Source: Henricia sp. BOLD:AAB3569
Taxonomy: Eukaryota > Echinodermata > Asteroidea > Spinulosida > Echinasteridae
Reading direction: 5' to 3'
Length of the DNA stretch: 64,000 nucleotides
Assembly: GCA_037783545.1 (NCBI GenBank)
Contig: JBBELK010000065.1
Coordinates: 124,001-188,000 of the forward strand
Shown here piece after piece: positions 10,621 to 22,500 of this stretch. The number at the start of each line of letters is the position of its first letter. Within the stretch, counting starts at the first letter, position 1. Under the pieces are notes generated by a model. That model worked only from the letters and a program-made list of their open reading frames with translations, ran no database searches and was not told the DNA's origin. The translations under genes were made by a program, and so were the position numbers.

Positions 10621-13600
10621 TTACGGCCCCATTGTTTTCGTATTAGGAAACATTTGCATAGACATTTGCATAGGCATATGAGCTGTCGCGATTGGCCGTT
10701 GCTGTGACAATAGCTGACGTAATGAGTTCGCTTCCTGACGTAACGTTGCCAATTGCGCCCTCAATATGTCGTTTTCTTTCTGCAAGAAGTTAGCTCGCAT
10801 TGACACGTGGTCTTCTCGATTCTTACGAGAATCTCGCGATCTTTTGGCCGCGAGGTTGTTTCGGTCGCGTCTCTCGAAGTATTTTTCGTCTTTATCCTCG
10901 GTTGGGACGGGCTTTTTACGGTTTCGTCTCTTGGAAGTGGACGTCTGTTGACACTGAACGGGCACTGGAAGATGTAAAACGGATGAGAATACATGTACAT
11001 CTGTATCTGGTGCGAATTAATCCAAATCCAATGTCTAGATGGAATTTTGAATGCAAACTCCAAATATTATAAAGCCTTCAAAACTAAGTAGAATCCCGAA
11101 ATGCTATCCCAAGCCCCAAGTTTTAAACTTTAAAGCGGGCCTCCCACTGTGCGATTTTTGCTACGAAATTCTTACGAATTTGTACGATTACCAGAGACTG
11201 TCTATAGACTCTACACACAATCATACCAAATCGTACCCAACCGTAGGAAATTCGCGGCAAAATTCGCACAGTGGGAGGACCGCTTTAAAACTTGACACCA
11301 GGAAATTATGTAAGAGAAGTAGCTTACTATTATTACTCATCAACTCGTCGTCATTGTTATTGGTGATACCAGACGCCATCTGGTCCAACATCGACTCATC
11401 TGATACTACCATCTCGGGACTCGCTGCTTCAGGACTTGGGACAAACATCTGATGAGACATGGCCATAGGTTGAGGCTAAACATATGGTTCAGGGAAATGT
11501 AAAACAAATAGGTTCAGAAAAAAAGTCCGCTTCCTTATCTCACAAGTTCAATGAAGTCTTGAAATATTGACTTCGTCTTGGGAGGGATGGCGGTCTTTCT
11601 TGAGCCTTGCTATTTGGCACCTTTTTACAATGAATTGTGCTTTTGTTTTATTTTTGTATTTTTAAAAATGTATGCAGTGTGTGCAGTCGAACTGATTTAT
11701 ATAGTGAATATTTCAGATGTATACCGAGCAACGAAAGAAACTCAGTTTAATTAAAATTTGAATATTTGTTTTGTAATTAAGTTGACATCAAAATTATATT
11801 CACATAACAGCTTCACTGTGCATGACTGCACAAAGGTTCCGTGCGCTGAAAATGTCCACTTTTTCATCCAAAAATTGAAAAAAAACCTGAATTTCTAACA
11901 TTGTAAAGGATGTTGCAATTCAGTTTTTACGGCAATGACATGTTCTGTTAATAAATCATAGAAACTAAATTAACCTGCATGTATGAGCCTGGCATGGTCA
12001 TGGTAGCCATCATCCCAGGCGAAGACTCCGAATCGGTAGATGACGTCATGTTGTAGGCAATGTCCGCCATGATGGGTGGGGTGGGTATCCGGCTATGGCT
12101 TTGGCTATGGATTGGTGCGTGTAGTTGGGAGGATTGAGCCATGGTGAGCACATTGGTTGGATCAATGCGTTGGATTGACACTGGGACGGCGTGGCTTGGG
12201 AAACTGGCTAAGGCTGGCCTAGCATGGCGGTGATCGGTGGGGTTCATGTTTGGAGACGTTTCTGTATGGCAAGAAGAGGAAAATACAAGAGCTGGTAATG
12301 GACATGCTATGTACGTATGTGATCTCGACACATTCCAGTGCTCTTATGGGCGGGGGTGGTGGGGTGGTCGTTGGAGCGGTGTTCCACAAAATTAGACCAA
12401 CTTTGTTTTGGTCGCAACCAAGACAATAAACTACCTTCCATATTGCTGGGCTACATTTCATCACTATGATAACTTTGGAAGTCTATGGTCATTATTCCCT
12501 TAGGCGTCCTCTCTTAAAGGCACAGGTTCGTCAGCAATGCGCGCGCGCTATATTCGTGCCACGAAATACGCAGCTCCATAGCAAAGGTATGGAGCTGAGT
12601 ATTTCGTGGCACGAATTTGGCGCGCGCGCATTGCTGACGTGCCTGTGCCTTTATTTGTAATCTTCAAATAATTTAATTTCCTTATGGAACTGCCCTTTGT
12701 AAATAACGTACTAATGAAATAACGAGCAATTTAATTCTAGGCATTGAGGGTTTCATACCTTGGCTGTTTAGCGACTGATCGCTACATGTTGGTGACGTCA
12801 TCATCTTCTGACCATCATACTGGGCCTGCGCAGTATGCATTGCCTGCAGTAGCTGCTGCTGTTGTTGCTGCAATTGTTGATGTAGACCCGCCATATCGTT
12901 ACCAACCTGCAGTGCTTGGGCTAGGAGGGACGAGTTGCCAACATGTAATGGTGGTGACATCATCTCGGCACCTGGAGTGGTCGGCACGCTTCCATTGTGC
13001 GCCATGGCGGATGCTGCTGTACTGAAAGGCGCCATGTTTGTGACAGGAGCCATACTGTTTATTATCTGAGACGGCATTTGGTAAACTGCGGCTTTGTCAC
13101 ATTGCTGATGGCTTCGTGGTTCCATGACATGATGAGACGTAGTGACTTGACTTGATCTTGGCATTGGGTCATCGGAATCAAGTTCTTCCACCGTCAACTC
13201 CCGGTAGAAGCCCGCAGGCTGGGGGAACTGCTCAGATACTGGAAACAAATTAAGAATTATTTCATAAACGCGTGTAATACAGCTTTCTTTCTTGCTCGTA
13301 GAGGTCATTTTAAACCTGCCAAAAAGATTTATTAAAAAACATTAAAAACCGCGATTATCCTAACCATGAACAAAATCCGCCGCTGTTTGGTGCAATAATA
13401 CGCGAACCAGTGCGTTGTGTTATTTTATTCAAGAGAAACATGAGTGTCATCTGTCTCCCCGCACACCCCATCCCCCTCCATAAAAAGGGGCGAAGTCATG
13501 TTGGCAATTGTTATTCTTTAGTATATGTAAAAAAAAATAATATCGCAAAAATGCATGTTGTTTCAAACAGAAGAAAAAGAAACCGGGGGGGTGGGGGAGG

Positions 13601-14855
13601 GGAGGAGTTTGGGGGATGGGTGTGGGGTGAGGGGGGTGGGGAGTGGGTGGGGGTAGGGGAGCAGTGATTCTTTTGTTCGTCTAAAATGGGTAAATCTTTA
13701 CTCGGTGTGTTGTTTCCTTCTCCCACCCCCCAACAACACGATAATTATGCGCAAGAATATTTGTATTTGTATTTATTTGTATTTATTTACCACATCCAAC
13801 AGCGGAGAGACCGCCAATTACAGGAATGGGAGCAAGTGTGGTTGAGTGCCTTGCTCAAGGGCACAGGTGCCACAACCCGTCGCAGCCCGGAATCGAACCT
13901 ACATTCTAGTACTAGCACAGGAACTTAAGTTCGACGCACTAGACCGCTCGGCCATAACACCCCACGAATATGTTATATAATAGTCATGCATGAGACTGTA
14001 ACTCAATTTAACCCTCAAGGTAACACTTTTCTCATTCCAAGCCATACCAGAGACACGCCCCTAAAGTGGATATGTCCACTTCAATAGATAACAAGCTGTT
14101 AGGTAACATTACGCAAGATGGCTACCATTGTTTGTACGTGGTGTATTGAACGCTATGCCAATTCAAGGCAAACACCTAATCCGCGCCACAAGGCTAGCGC
14201 GTATGGGGTAAGGAGAGAAAATTACGCCATCTTACGTAATGAAACTGTTCAAAACAGCTTGCACAAGGTTTTTAATACAACACATCCAACATACGAAGCC
14301 ACATTGTGTAATGTGGTCTTTGGGTAATGTGTTTGAGAGTTCATATCGCCGTTAGACGCCCATCGGAGAAGATCGAACATACGAAAGTAAACATGCACTC
14401 CGGATCGAAATGAATTGTAATGCTACCAAACTACATGTACTCGCGTTTCCTGGATTATTACTGTAAAGTCGGAGTACCAAGAATTTGTGAGAACCACTAT
14501 TAACCCGTATGGAGGTTGGAAAATATCGTGCGAATGCAAGTTGGATTTCTATCCTACCATTTTCTCAAGATGGGATGAGTTTTGGACTTGGATGTGAGTA
14601 CTTTGGATACCTTTGAGGATTCTTACATAACAAAGAGCTGGGGAAACCAGCCAAGTATGGCGTCTATGGTTCGAGCATGTTCGAGCTACATGTATTTGCT
14701 TATGAATATACGACTTGGCCGTGTTTTATATACTTACCGGGCGAAGTCGGTACCTGGGTGTTCCTCTTGGCGAATGAACTGATAGGAGGTATAGCCTGGG
14801 TGTCTTGGCAGTCGCCAAACTGAGGAAAGGTTTCAAAGCTCGAATCCGTGCTCAT
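10621..14855 (-). CDS. PAR/CES-2-type bZIP transcription factor (HLF/TEF/DBP-like)
   Basis: The five coding exons in transcript order are 14855-14738, 13238-12759, 12261-11975, 11475-11328 and 10964-10621. The introns are GT-AG, the phases (1,1,0,1) all agree, and the product is 458 aa. The start [13 protein letters not shown] is the only ATG in the first exon. A Gln-rich stretch ([14 protein letters not shown]) sits in exon 2. The basic region at about 370-400 ([20 protein letters not shown]) carries the N-x-x-A-A-K-R-S-R-D signature of PAR and CES-2 factors. It is followed by a zipper with heptad leucines at about 405, 412, 419 and 426. Such nuclear factors bind RTTAYGTAAY as dimers, in circadian, detoxification or cell-death programmes in other animals. 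The zipper is close to the C-terminus. A clear PAR domain was not identified, so a subfamily symbol is withheld. Confidence 0.88.
11130..11288. mobile_element. TTAA-flanked hairpin MITE in bZIP intron 4
   Basis: TTAAAGCGGGCCTCCCACTG at the left is mirrored by CAGTGGGAGGACCGCTTTAA at the right, about 159 bp in all. TTAA at both outer edges suggests piggyBac-type target duplication. It lies 40 bp inside the intron from the donor of exon 11475-11328. Confidence 0.75.
12514..12653. mobile_element. TTAAAGGCACAGG MITE, copy 1 (bZIP intron 2)
   Basis: TTAAAGGCACAGGTTCGTCA at the left and TGACGTGCCTGTGCCTTTA at the right form a near-perfect hairpin of 140 bp with GCGCGCGC tracts in the stem. Other copies are at 35992, 54036 (interrupted), 54877 (half) and 59526. 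Confidence 0.85.
13586..13663 (+). repeat. G-rich low-complexity tract
   Basis: Nearly pure G with scattered T and A, in bZIP intron 1. It has several G-runs able to form a G-quadruplex on the plus strand; the apparent open frames are compositional. Confidence 0.85.
13758..13972 (-). mobile_element. tRNA-derived SINE (reverse orientation), bZIP intron 1
   Basis: On the minus strand it begins GTTATGGCCGAGCGGTCTAG (A-box-like) and has the B box GGTTCGATTCC. It then has the shared core CCTTGAGCAAGGCACTCAAC and ends in a (AAATAAATAC) tail. It is not a functional tRNA, since there is no acceptor stem. Confidence 0.75.
14108..14240. mobile_element. Small inverted-repeat element (ATTACGCAAGATGGC)
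   Basis: ATTACGCAAGATGGC at the left is imperfectly mirrored by GCCATCTTACGTAAT at the right, about 133 bp. It lies in bZIP intron 1. Confidence 0.5.
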
Positions 14856-15040
14856 TGTTTCTCTTTTTGTTGATTAATACACGCTTTATGCAAGGTTACA
14901 TTCGGTTCTCACAACACAGCGTATACAACACATAGCGCCCGTAATGTTACGTGGTCAGTTACCTCAGCCGGACAATGTATGCATTATAGCATAGCGGGAG
15001 TGCCATCGACAAACCGCTAATTTGCATATTCATTGAGGGA

Positions 15041-15048
15041 TTACGTAA
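15041..15048. promoter_or_regulatory. Possible PAR-bZIP site upstream of the bZIP gene
   Basis: The palindrome TTACGTAA (context ATTACGTAAG) lies about 190 bp upstream of the bZIP start codon, and an octamer-like ATTTGCAT lies 20 bp from it. PAR-bZIP factors bind RTTAYGTAAY, so autoregulation is possible. The transcription start is not known. Confidence 0.35.
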
Positions 15049-15944
15049 GGCTAACCACGCATTTCTGAACACATCGTTCGCATTCTATAAAGCCATGTGG
15101 AAAGTAAGGGTAGAAATAAATAAATATACAGTGACCAACATCGGTTGATAAACAAGATTATTATGCCAGGATTTTTGGATATGAAATTCATCGTATCTTC
15201 AAGGACAGTGGCTGGATAATATGCAAATGCAAGTCAAGGATATTTGAGCCAATGGTTGGAGCTGTGAGCCAGACACATCAAGGCCGATTGGTCTGGCGAA
15301 CTGACCAATCATACCGTTTGCAGTGTACATGGATACATGTTGTATCTAGGCGCTGTATGCTATAAGGGCTTGGCGCGCGCCGCCTGCTGCATAAAAGAGT
15401 GAGCAGTGTTTCTACGTACAGTTTGTATACCATGAACTAGTTTGTCGTGATAAAAGAAGGCAACGGTGTGATTTATAATTAATTCACAAACAAGTGAAAA
15501 AGTATCACGTGTATTGACGAATTGGACCAAACAAAAGTCTGGAATAAAGATATAGCGCATTATTTTTAATCGTTTATTGTTAACAGCCCTTTTGATCTTG
15601 ATAGAATAATTGATTAGCTCCAACAGGAGCATCACTCAATGGTAGGCCTAGTAATTGCTGTAGTGTATTGCCACTATATTTAGTCTCATTTGCTGTTTTA
15701 TTTTTTCATTGGCGATCTACACAAATAAAGATGCAAAATACGTATGGACGATATGTACATAATTCAGAAGTTGTATTCAAAATATTTTTACACAGCCGTT
15801 TAATACACCAAAATATATATTATAAACATTGGTTAAAATATAATGCATTTCAGTACAGGAGTATATAGGCTACAATTTAGTAAAAATAACCCGGAAAAAT
15901 AATCATGGAGGAGAGAGGTTTTCTTAATTCCTCCATAAACAATT

Positions 15945-16046
15945 AACCTGAAATATAATGACGTCACGGTTTGTTCAAATACGTGCTTTTCCTATAGATT
16001 TGCACGCATGTAAACAAACCGCGACGTTTATGTTTCAGGTCTATTG
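15945..16046. mobile_element. MITE of the TGACGTCA/TGTTTAC family, copy 2
   Basis: The left arm ACCTGAAATATAATGACGTC is mirrored by GACGTTTATGTTTCAGGTCT, with inner GGTTTGTT/AACAAACC arms. It is related to the element at 8441. Confidence 0.65.
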
Positions 16047-16316
16047 CGTGTAGGTACTACTGGCGTTAAAATTATACATGTGCGCCCTATTTCTTGTTTT
16101 TTTCTAACTTATTGATAAATTTAAACGAATGTTCAAATTCAGGCATGTCTTGGAATGATTACCTTTATTATCGCTTCTATTAAACAAGAACACTTATATC
16201 TAACAATTATCTAATGTCATATAAATGTCTCCACACATTGATCACTAGGCCCCGGTCCCTCTATAGGCTAAAACGAGCAGTATATATAAAGCACAAAAAG
16301 CGACGTTCAAACTAAA

Positions 16317-16322
16317 TTTATT
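16317..16322 (-). terminator. Candidate poly(A) signal for the EMI/EGF receptor
   Basis: AATAAA on the minus strand lies about 200 bp after the receptor stop codon. Confidence 0.3.
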
Positions 16323-16410
16323 TAAAAACAAAAACTACAAAATGCGCACGCATATGACATGCTTTTTGTTGGTTTGCTGTGACGTAGAGATGTATCATGC
16401 ATGGTCAATA

Positions 16411-16513
16411 GACCCTTCGCACCAGCCGCCATGTTGGGGGGAACGACTACTCATGCATGACACACGCTGACAATGTGATTGTTCCCTATAAGATGGCCGC
16501 CGTGCAAAGTGTC
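16411..16513. mobile_element. MITE of the CTACTCGTGCATGACGCA family, copy 2
   Basis: The inverted ends CTTCGCACCAGCCGCCATGT and ATGGCCGCCGTGCAAAGTGT enclose ACTACTCATGCATGACACAC. It ends 9 bp from the receptor stop codon, so it forms the start of the 3' UTR. Confidence 0.65.
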
Positions 16514-16522
16514 TATACAGTC

Positions 16523-19500
16523 TCAATCATTCAGCGGAACGGATTCGTATTGGTTGCCATGGTTACTGCTAAATTCATCCGGGCGTTTTAACCCCCGGGT
16601 CAGCCCACTATAGTCCCCGACCTGCTCGTCTATTGGACGCGTAGCTGCGTAGTTTGCATTCTCCGCACTGCGCATGCTCGGTGACCTTTGACCTCTATCC
16701 AGGTGACTGTAATCGCCATCCGGTTCCGGTGTAGCTTGAATCGCACTGTAGTCTCCCTGTTCAGTCGCTTTGCTTCCCTGATTGAATGGTTTCACCACAG
16801 ACCGATCAAGACAGTTATAATCATCTTGAGACACATCAGGGGTGGCCAGGTTGGCTTGAAAAGTGCCTGTGTTTGTGGTGTTCCCCACATTGATATATCT
16901 AGGAGGAACTTTAGTAACGTCGGTCGGTTCGGAATAAATGCTGAGCTTGTTTCCTGAGACGTGGTAAAGGCTTTGCTCAGTTTCATCGTATTCGTTTCGG
17001 ATACCTGGCAGAAAAAAATATTAATACCGTAAAAAGTGGCATCAAATTTAATAATTAAAAGTCGTTTAAATTTTGTTTTTGGTTATTAATAGAAGACGCA
17101 AGGACGCGCCCCATTTGTAGCTTTCCAGTTAAGTCATACCTGTGGATGCATCCACTACTGTTGCAAGAGCAATTTGTGTTGAAGCAGTTTTCCCGTTTAA
17201 CCTGTAAAAGGAACGTTGAAAATGCTTATTGTCTGCATTTAGAAGAAATAAAACACTGCAACGCCCCTAATACGTTCTGATGATACACAACATTTTTTTT
17301 ACCGTTCACTCATTTACTCTAGCGCCCTCTTGTTCTAGATGTTCGCTTCACATAATAGTATGGTGTAGCCTATCTTTAAAGTATCCGGGATGGATTGCAA
17401 TATAACTGTCTTAGAAGAAGGGACAACACTTGCAAAGGTTTGCCTAATTCTGTACGTTTCATGTAAGTCGCCATCCTTTGCAATTCGGCGCTTGGACTTG
17501 AGAGGGCGTGAGTCGGGTCACAGTTTTTAAAAACATACTTCACGTCGTGTGGGAGTTGGGAAAAAAGGCATCAATCTTGACATCCATGCAATCGTCGCAT
17601 GGTGACGTCATCATCCCTTTCAAAATATACCGCAGCACATAGTTGCATAGTTTATCATCAAAATTAATGGGGTTTCCGACGTTGAAAACAAAATTCTCAT
17701 GAATGTTTATGTACAAGGCAATACATCTGTTATAGTTTTGATTAAATTCGTCGATAACTTGAAGTCCAAGACACGTCATAATGTGTCTTGGGTGTCTTAA
17801 ATTTCATGTTTTAAGATGCAAGTTACGGCACACAAACTTTTATTGCAAGATAAAATCTTGCCATAGTCATTGATGTTATCATAGCTAAGACGTCTTAAAA
17901 GTTAATATTTTTCCCTTTCTGGGAATTCGCGGCGCGAAATTTTCGCTGTGACTTCAAAATCGCGTTCATTACGCGTTAAAATTGCGCACAAAAACGGAGA
18001 TTGAACTTGCCTGTTTTTCTGAGCATTCTTCCGTCTGCGACAAACAATGATGGCTACGATAAGCCAGATGACTCCAGCAGCGAGCGATAAACCAACCAAG
18101 ACACCGGTAGCTTCCCGGCTCAGACCGCCCCTCGTTTCCTCTTGGTTGGGTGCGGGGGAAGAGGCTTCATGTGCTGAAAAGAAACAATATATTAAAGCTG
18201 ATTTTGGTACAAAGCTCAATAAAATGTTAATGCGATGCATTGCGTCCCAACAATTAGTCGATTTCCCCCACGAGGACATTGCCATGCACTTATACTATAT
18301 TAAGGTGTATTCCAGCCAAAACATGCAGGTTTTGCCGGCCAGGTGCGCTGAAAATATGATTTCTATATGTCAACGTTCTAAAAACCGTGACCATTATGGT
18401 GAAATATACCGTGAAAGTGGTGAATTGAACCGTTCAAACGCGTGAATATGATCTATACCTGTAACTGTACATTCTCCGGTCGTTTTGTTACACACGCTAG
18501 TTGAATCGTTGCAAGCGCATTCATGTTGGCAGTTGTATCCATAGAATCCGGCTGGACACTCTATAGAACATCTGTAACCAGGACAAATGGCATGTTTTTT
18601 AAACAAAAAAGTTATATTTTTAAATTAAAGATTAAACGTTTTTAACAAAATACATTTCGCAAAGTGATTGCATGACCTTCCATTGCCAAACACAAAACTC
18701 GCCTTCCTTTTAAGACCAATCGGCGTTCAGCAAAATGATCTGCCAATTATCGCCTTTACCATTTACTGTCGTTTTGGCGTCGGCGCCGTCATACTTGCGT
18801 AATATTTTGATGAATGTAAGTCTAAAAATGCTTCAGAAAGTCGGCGTTTTTTAATTTATATAATCTCTTATTATTCGTTGAGAGAAATGAAGTGAAATTA
18901 TATAGAAATGGGAGACTTTTGAAACGCGTGGTGGCAGCAAACAAACCGGTCCTTTTCGTTTGTTTACGTCACATTTGAGCTAAAGTGCGCATGCTCAATA
19001 TGACGTAAACAATGGAAAAGGACCGGTTTGTTTGCTGCCACTAAGCGTCTCAAAAGTCTCCCTTTCTTACTTTGCTCCATATAAGCCGGCAGGACACGGA
19101 CATGTCCCATCTACGGGATCGCATCCTAACGAGCTTTCAGGACATTCGCATGACTGGGAGCAGTTTAGACCATACCACCCCGATTGGCATTGATCCTCAC
19201 ACGTTGGACCAGTCCAACCTGCGAAACAGTCGCACTCTCCAGTTAGACCGTCACAGGTAGACATGTTGGAGCACAAGCATTGCTGCTTGCACTCCTGGCC
19301 GTAAAGTCCATCCGGACAACTGCAATTCAAACACCAAGGGAAAAATAAAGCACCAAAATTGTAAACAAGGAAATGGTTTTTATTCAACTGTGCAACTTAT
19401 ATTCAATGGATTAGGCTTCAACAGGGCAAATGGCTATATGCGATAATAGACTACTAAAGTGTGACGTCAGTTGCCATGGTAATTGGGTCTAAACATTCGC

Positions 19501-22500
19501 TGGTAATCTGAAACGTCCATTGGTATAGCGCAGGGAAACAGTTCACTGGTTTTAGTGTAGACCCAAAAACCATGGCAACACACAAAGGGTGGCGTTATCA
19601 CTTTGGAGCTCTATTGATTCAAAAACAGAAGTAATTACGCGTCGGCCATCTTGTAACGGGCAAGACAATAGTTTTTCTTAGACTGCTTCCCAATCCACAT
19701 GATCGCTTGTATTCCCACTAAAAACATGTACTTATATATAGTGAACCAGTCTCAGCAAGGCATTGTCTTGCCTGTAGTAAGAATGGCGGACGGTAGTTTC
19801 ATTCAGAGGGTCGCTTACTGCAATAACCGTATTAGTATAATTCCCAAAGTGTGACATGCTTTTTAAGATTTCCAAGTGTTTTTAGTGATTGAAAGTGGTT
19901 TCCCAGTAAAAAAATATTATTTTTATTTCAACAAATGCCACTTAAATTTAATGTTTGTGTGTAGATATGGCACCAAGGTTAATGCAAACCCATTCTACAG
20001 CCAATTTTCATTGGCGTAGGTAACCCAGGACACCAAACTCCTATTCAATACCATGGAACAAATTATAAGCCTTTGTGGTTTTTTGTTTTGAATATTTTTC
20101 AAAAATCAGAGAACAAAATATTCAAGAAAATTATGCTGCCCCCTATAATCACAGGCCACGGTCCATTACTGAGAATTTGTGATCATGTGTGATTTTAGAA
20201 GCAGAGAGTGTCGTACGTAACTAGGACACCAACAATTTTGGACCCCTAATTTTTGGAGTTACCCATTATTGAACCTTACCCCGAGAAATACTGGCAGTTT
20301 TTACCGCGCCATTGTGGTGGGCAATCGCACTGGTCGATGGTGTGGTTGCATTTCTCGCCATTGATACACCGATTGTTGCAGTTTCCTTCCATGCACTCGG
20401 CCCTCGTGTCACCTTCGGTACAGTTCGCCATCATGACCGAACACGCAGTCCCATTAAAGCCTGGCTTACAGTAACACAAGCCATACGGATCACAGCGTTC
20501 GTTAGCCTCACACGAACACTCGCCCTCGCATCCCCTTCCATATCTTCTAGGATTGCAACCTTTGAGAAAATAATACGTAGAGAGACCGATGTAATTATGA
20601 TCCCAACAAGTTCAAGATAATTTGTGACGATTTTTAGAGACAATTTAATGACTTTGAAAACAACTTCGCAACGCTAGACCAAATGCATGCGTTGTATATG
20701 TCAAGCACATTAAGACGACATTTTTGTCCAAGTGCTAAGACGTTTTTCTCTCACCAAATCCTTTTCTAAAATTCCCAGTTGATTCGAAATACAAAACATA
20801 AATTTTCTAAACTAAGAGGTCGTCTTGCCGATATAAATTACCGATTTCTTTTTGCGAAGTCGATTTGAAAAACAAAAATTGTTAAATTTCAGCATCAGAT
20901 TGAGCCTACCTTTTATACACGAAATGAGTCGCTGAAAAAAGTTTAATGTAGGTTTGTCTTATAATTTATAAGATTATGAAATTCCACAAGACTCTTATAA
21001 CACGGTCTTAGGGGTTTCTCAAGAGCCTTGTATTATCAGTATAAAATGATGGAAAAGCAGATATTCTTTATAGACGTAACGTAGTTCCCCTGTTTATACT
21101 ACGTGTCAAAATATTTCAATCAAATGTCCTACCTTTGATCTTAAATAACTTTTTCATTTTCCAACAGATTTAAACTAAATTTTCATATCATTTAAACAAG
21201 GACCGACAACTTTTATTGAGTGAGTTTCATCAGTTTTGGACAAGAGGGTGAGATTTTAGATTTATTGAGGGGGTAATTTGCATTTCTTCAGCTGGCTTTT
21301 GGCTCCAGCATGCACATTCCACCAGTCTCTATATAGCGGTTTTGACATTGGAGGAGGCCAAGTCGAAAGTGGCGAATTAAGAAATTGACCCTTTTTTCGT
21401 ATGGCTATAAAATCTCACCCTCTTGGTCCAAATTGATGAAACTCACTCAATACAATTTGCCAGGCCTTGTTTGCATGATATAAAATTAGTTGGTTAAAAT
21501 CCGTTGGAAAATGGTTTAAAATTAAAAGTAGGACACGTAGTAGTTAAATAGAATATTTTATATACCGTATACCGTATCGAATAGCTGCCATCTTGTATAC
21601 GGCAGTTTCGTTGTTCCTTGAAGACATGCATGGTTGCACATTTTGTCCTGACATTTTCCAACAAGTTGCCCTAGATGGCAGCTATTCGATACGGTCTATT
21701 AACAGAACATGCTGTCTGGAAACCTTACGTGTGCAGGTAGTTTCGTCAGTCATAACCCAGCCGGGACAACAGTCGCATTTCGGAATTCTTATCGTTCTAT
21801 ATACGGTGTATTCACTGTAAAGGAAACAATAAAATATATGTAATACCGTACGGTTCATTTACGGTTAGTTTCCCCCATAACATTAATAATAATTTATTTA
21901 TTTTGTATTTACTATATTGTGAGGTACATTATGTCCATTGTGGATTATTATGGCGACCGTATTGATTTGGGATCTTCTGTCTAGGATTTCAGCTAAATGG
22001 GTCGTATGAATAAAAAGTAGTATTTGCTTTTACTTCAATATTTGTAGTATTTACTACCATCCGTATGAATAAAAATGAGTAAAAGCGTTTACTAGAAAGT
22101 ATTTTCTAAATGTTAAAAGTATTTACTTGTACCTAAAAAACATTTGCTTTTCTTTTTAGCGTTTACTTAACTCCGTATGAATAAAAGGGGGCAGATACTA
22201 CAAATTGCAAGTAATTACTTGTCCTTTTTCAAGGTAGCTCCAGAGCTACCTTATGAATAGAGAAGTAAGGACTCAACGGGAGAAATGGCATGATGGTCAG
22301 AATCAACATCACTCATGGCTGACTTGTAGATTTTAGATTTAACTCTAACTTCTAACCTAATACTGCTTGTGTGACTATGTGCGTGTGTGTGGGGTGTACG
22401 TGAATGGTTTTACAACACAAAGGAAATAGTTTTATTTCTTCAAAGTCATTCGGCCATGCACGCAGCATGATTTGCAGAAGCATTTACTACAAAGAATTAA

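Larger units (their letters stand above)
14856..16522. other. Region between bZIP 5' end and receptor 3' end
   Basis: It holds the presumed bZIP promoter and 5' UTR (from 14856 upward), MITEs at 15945 and 16411 and the receptor 3' UTR. No other exon was recognised. Confidence 0.6.
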
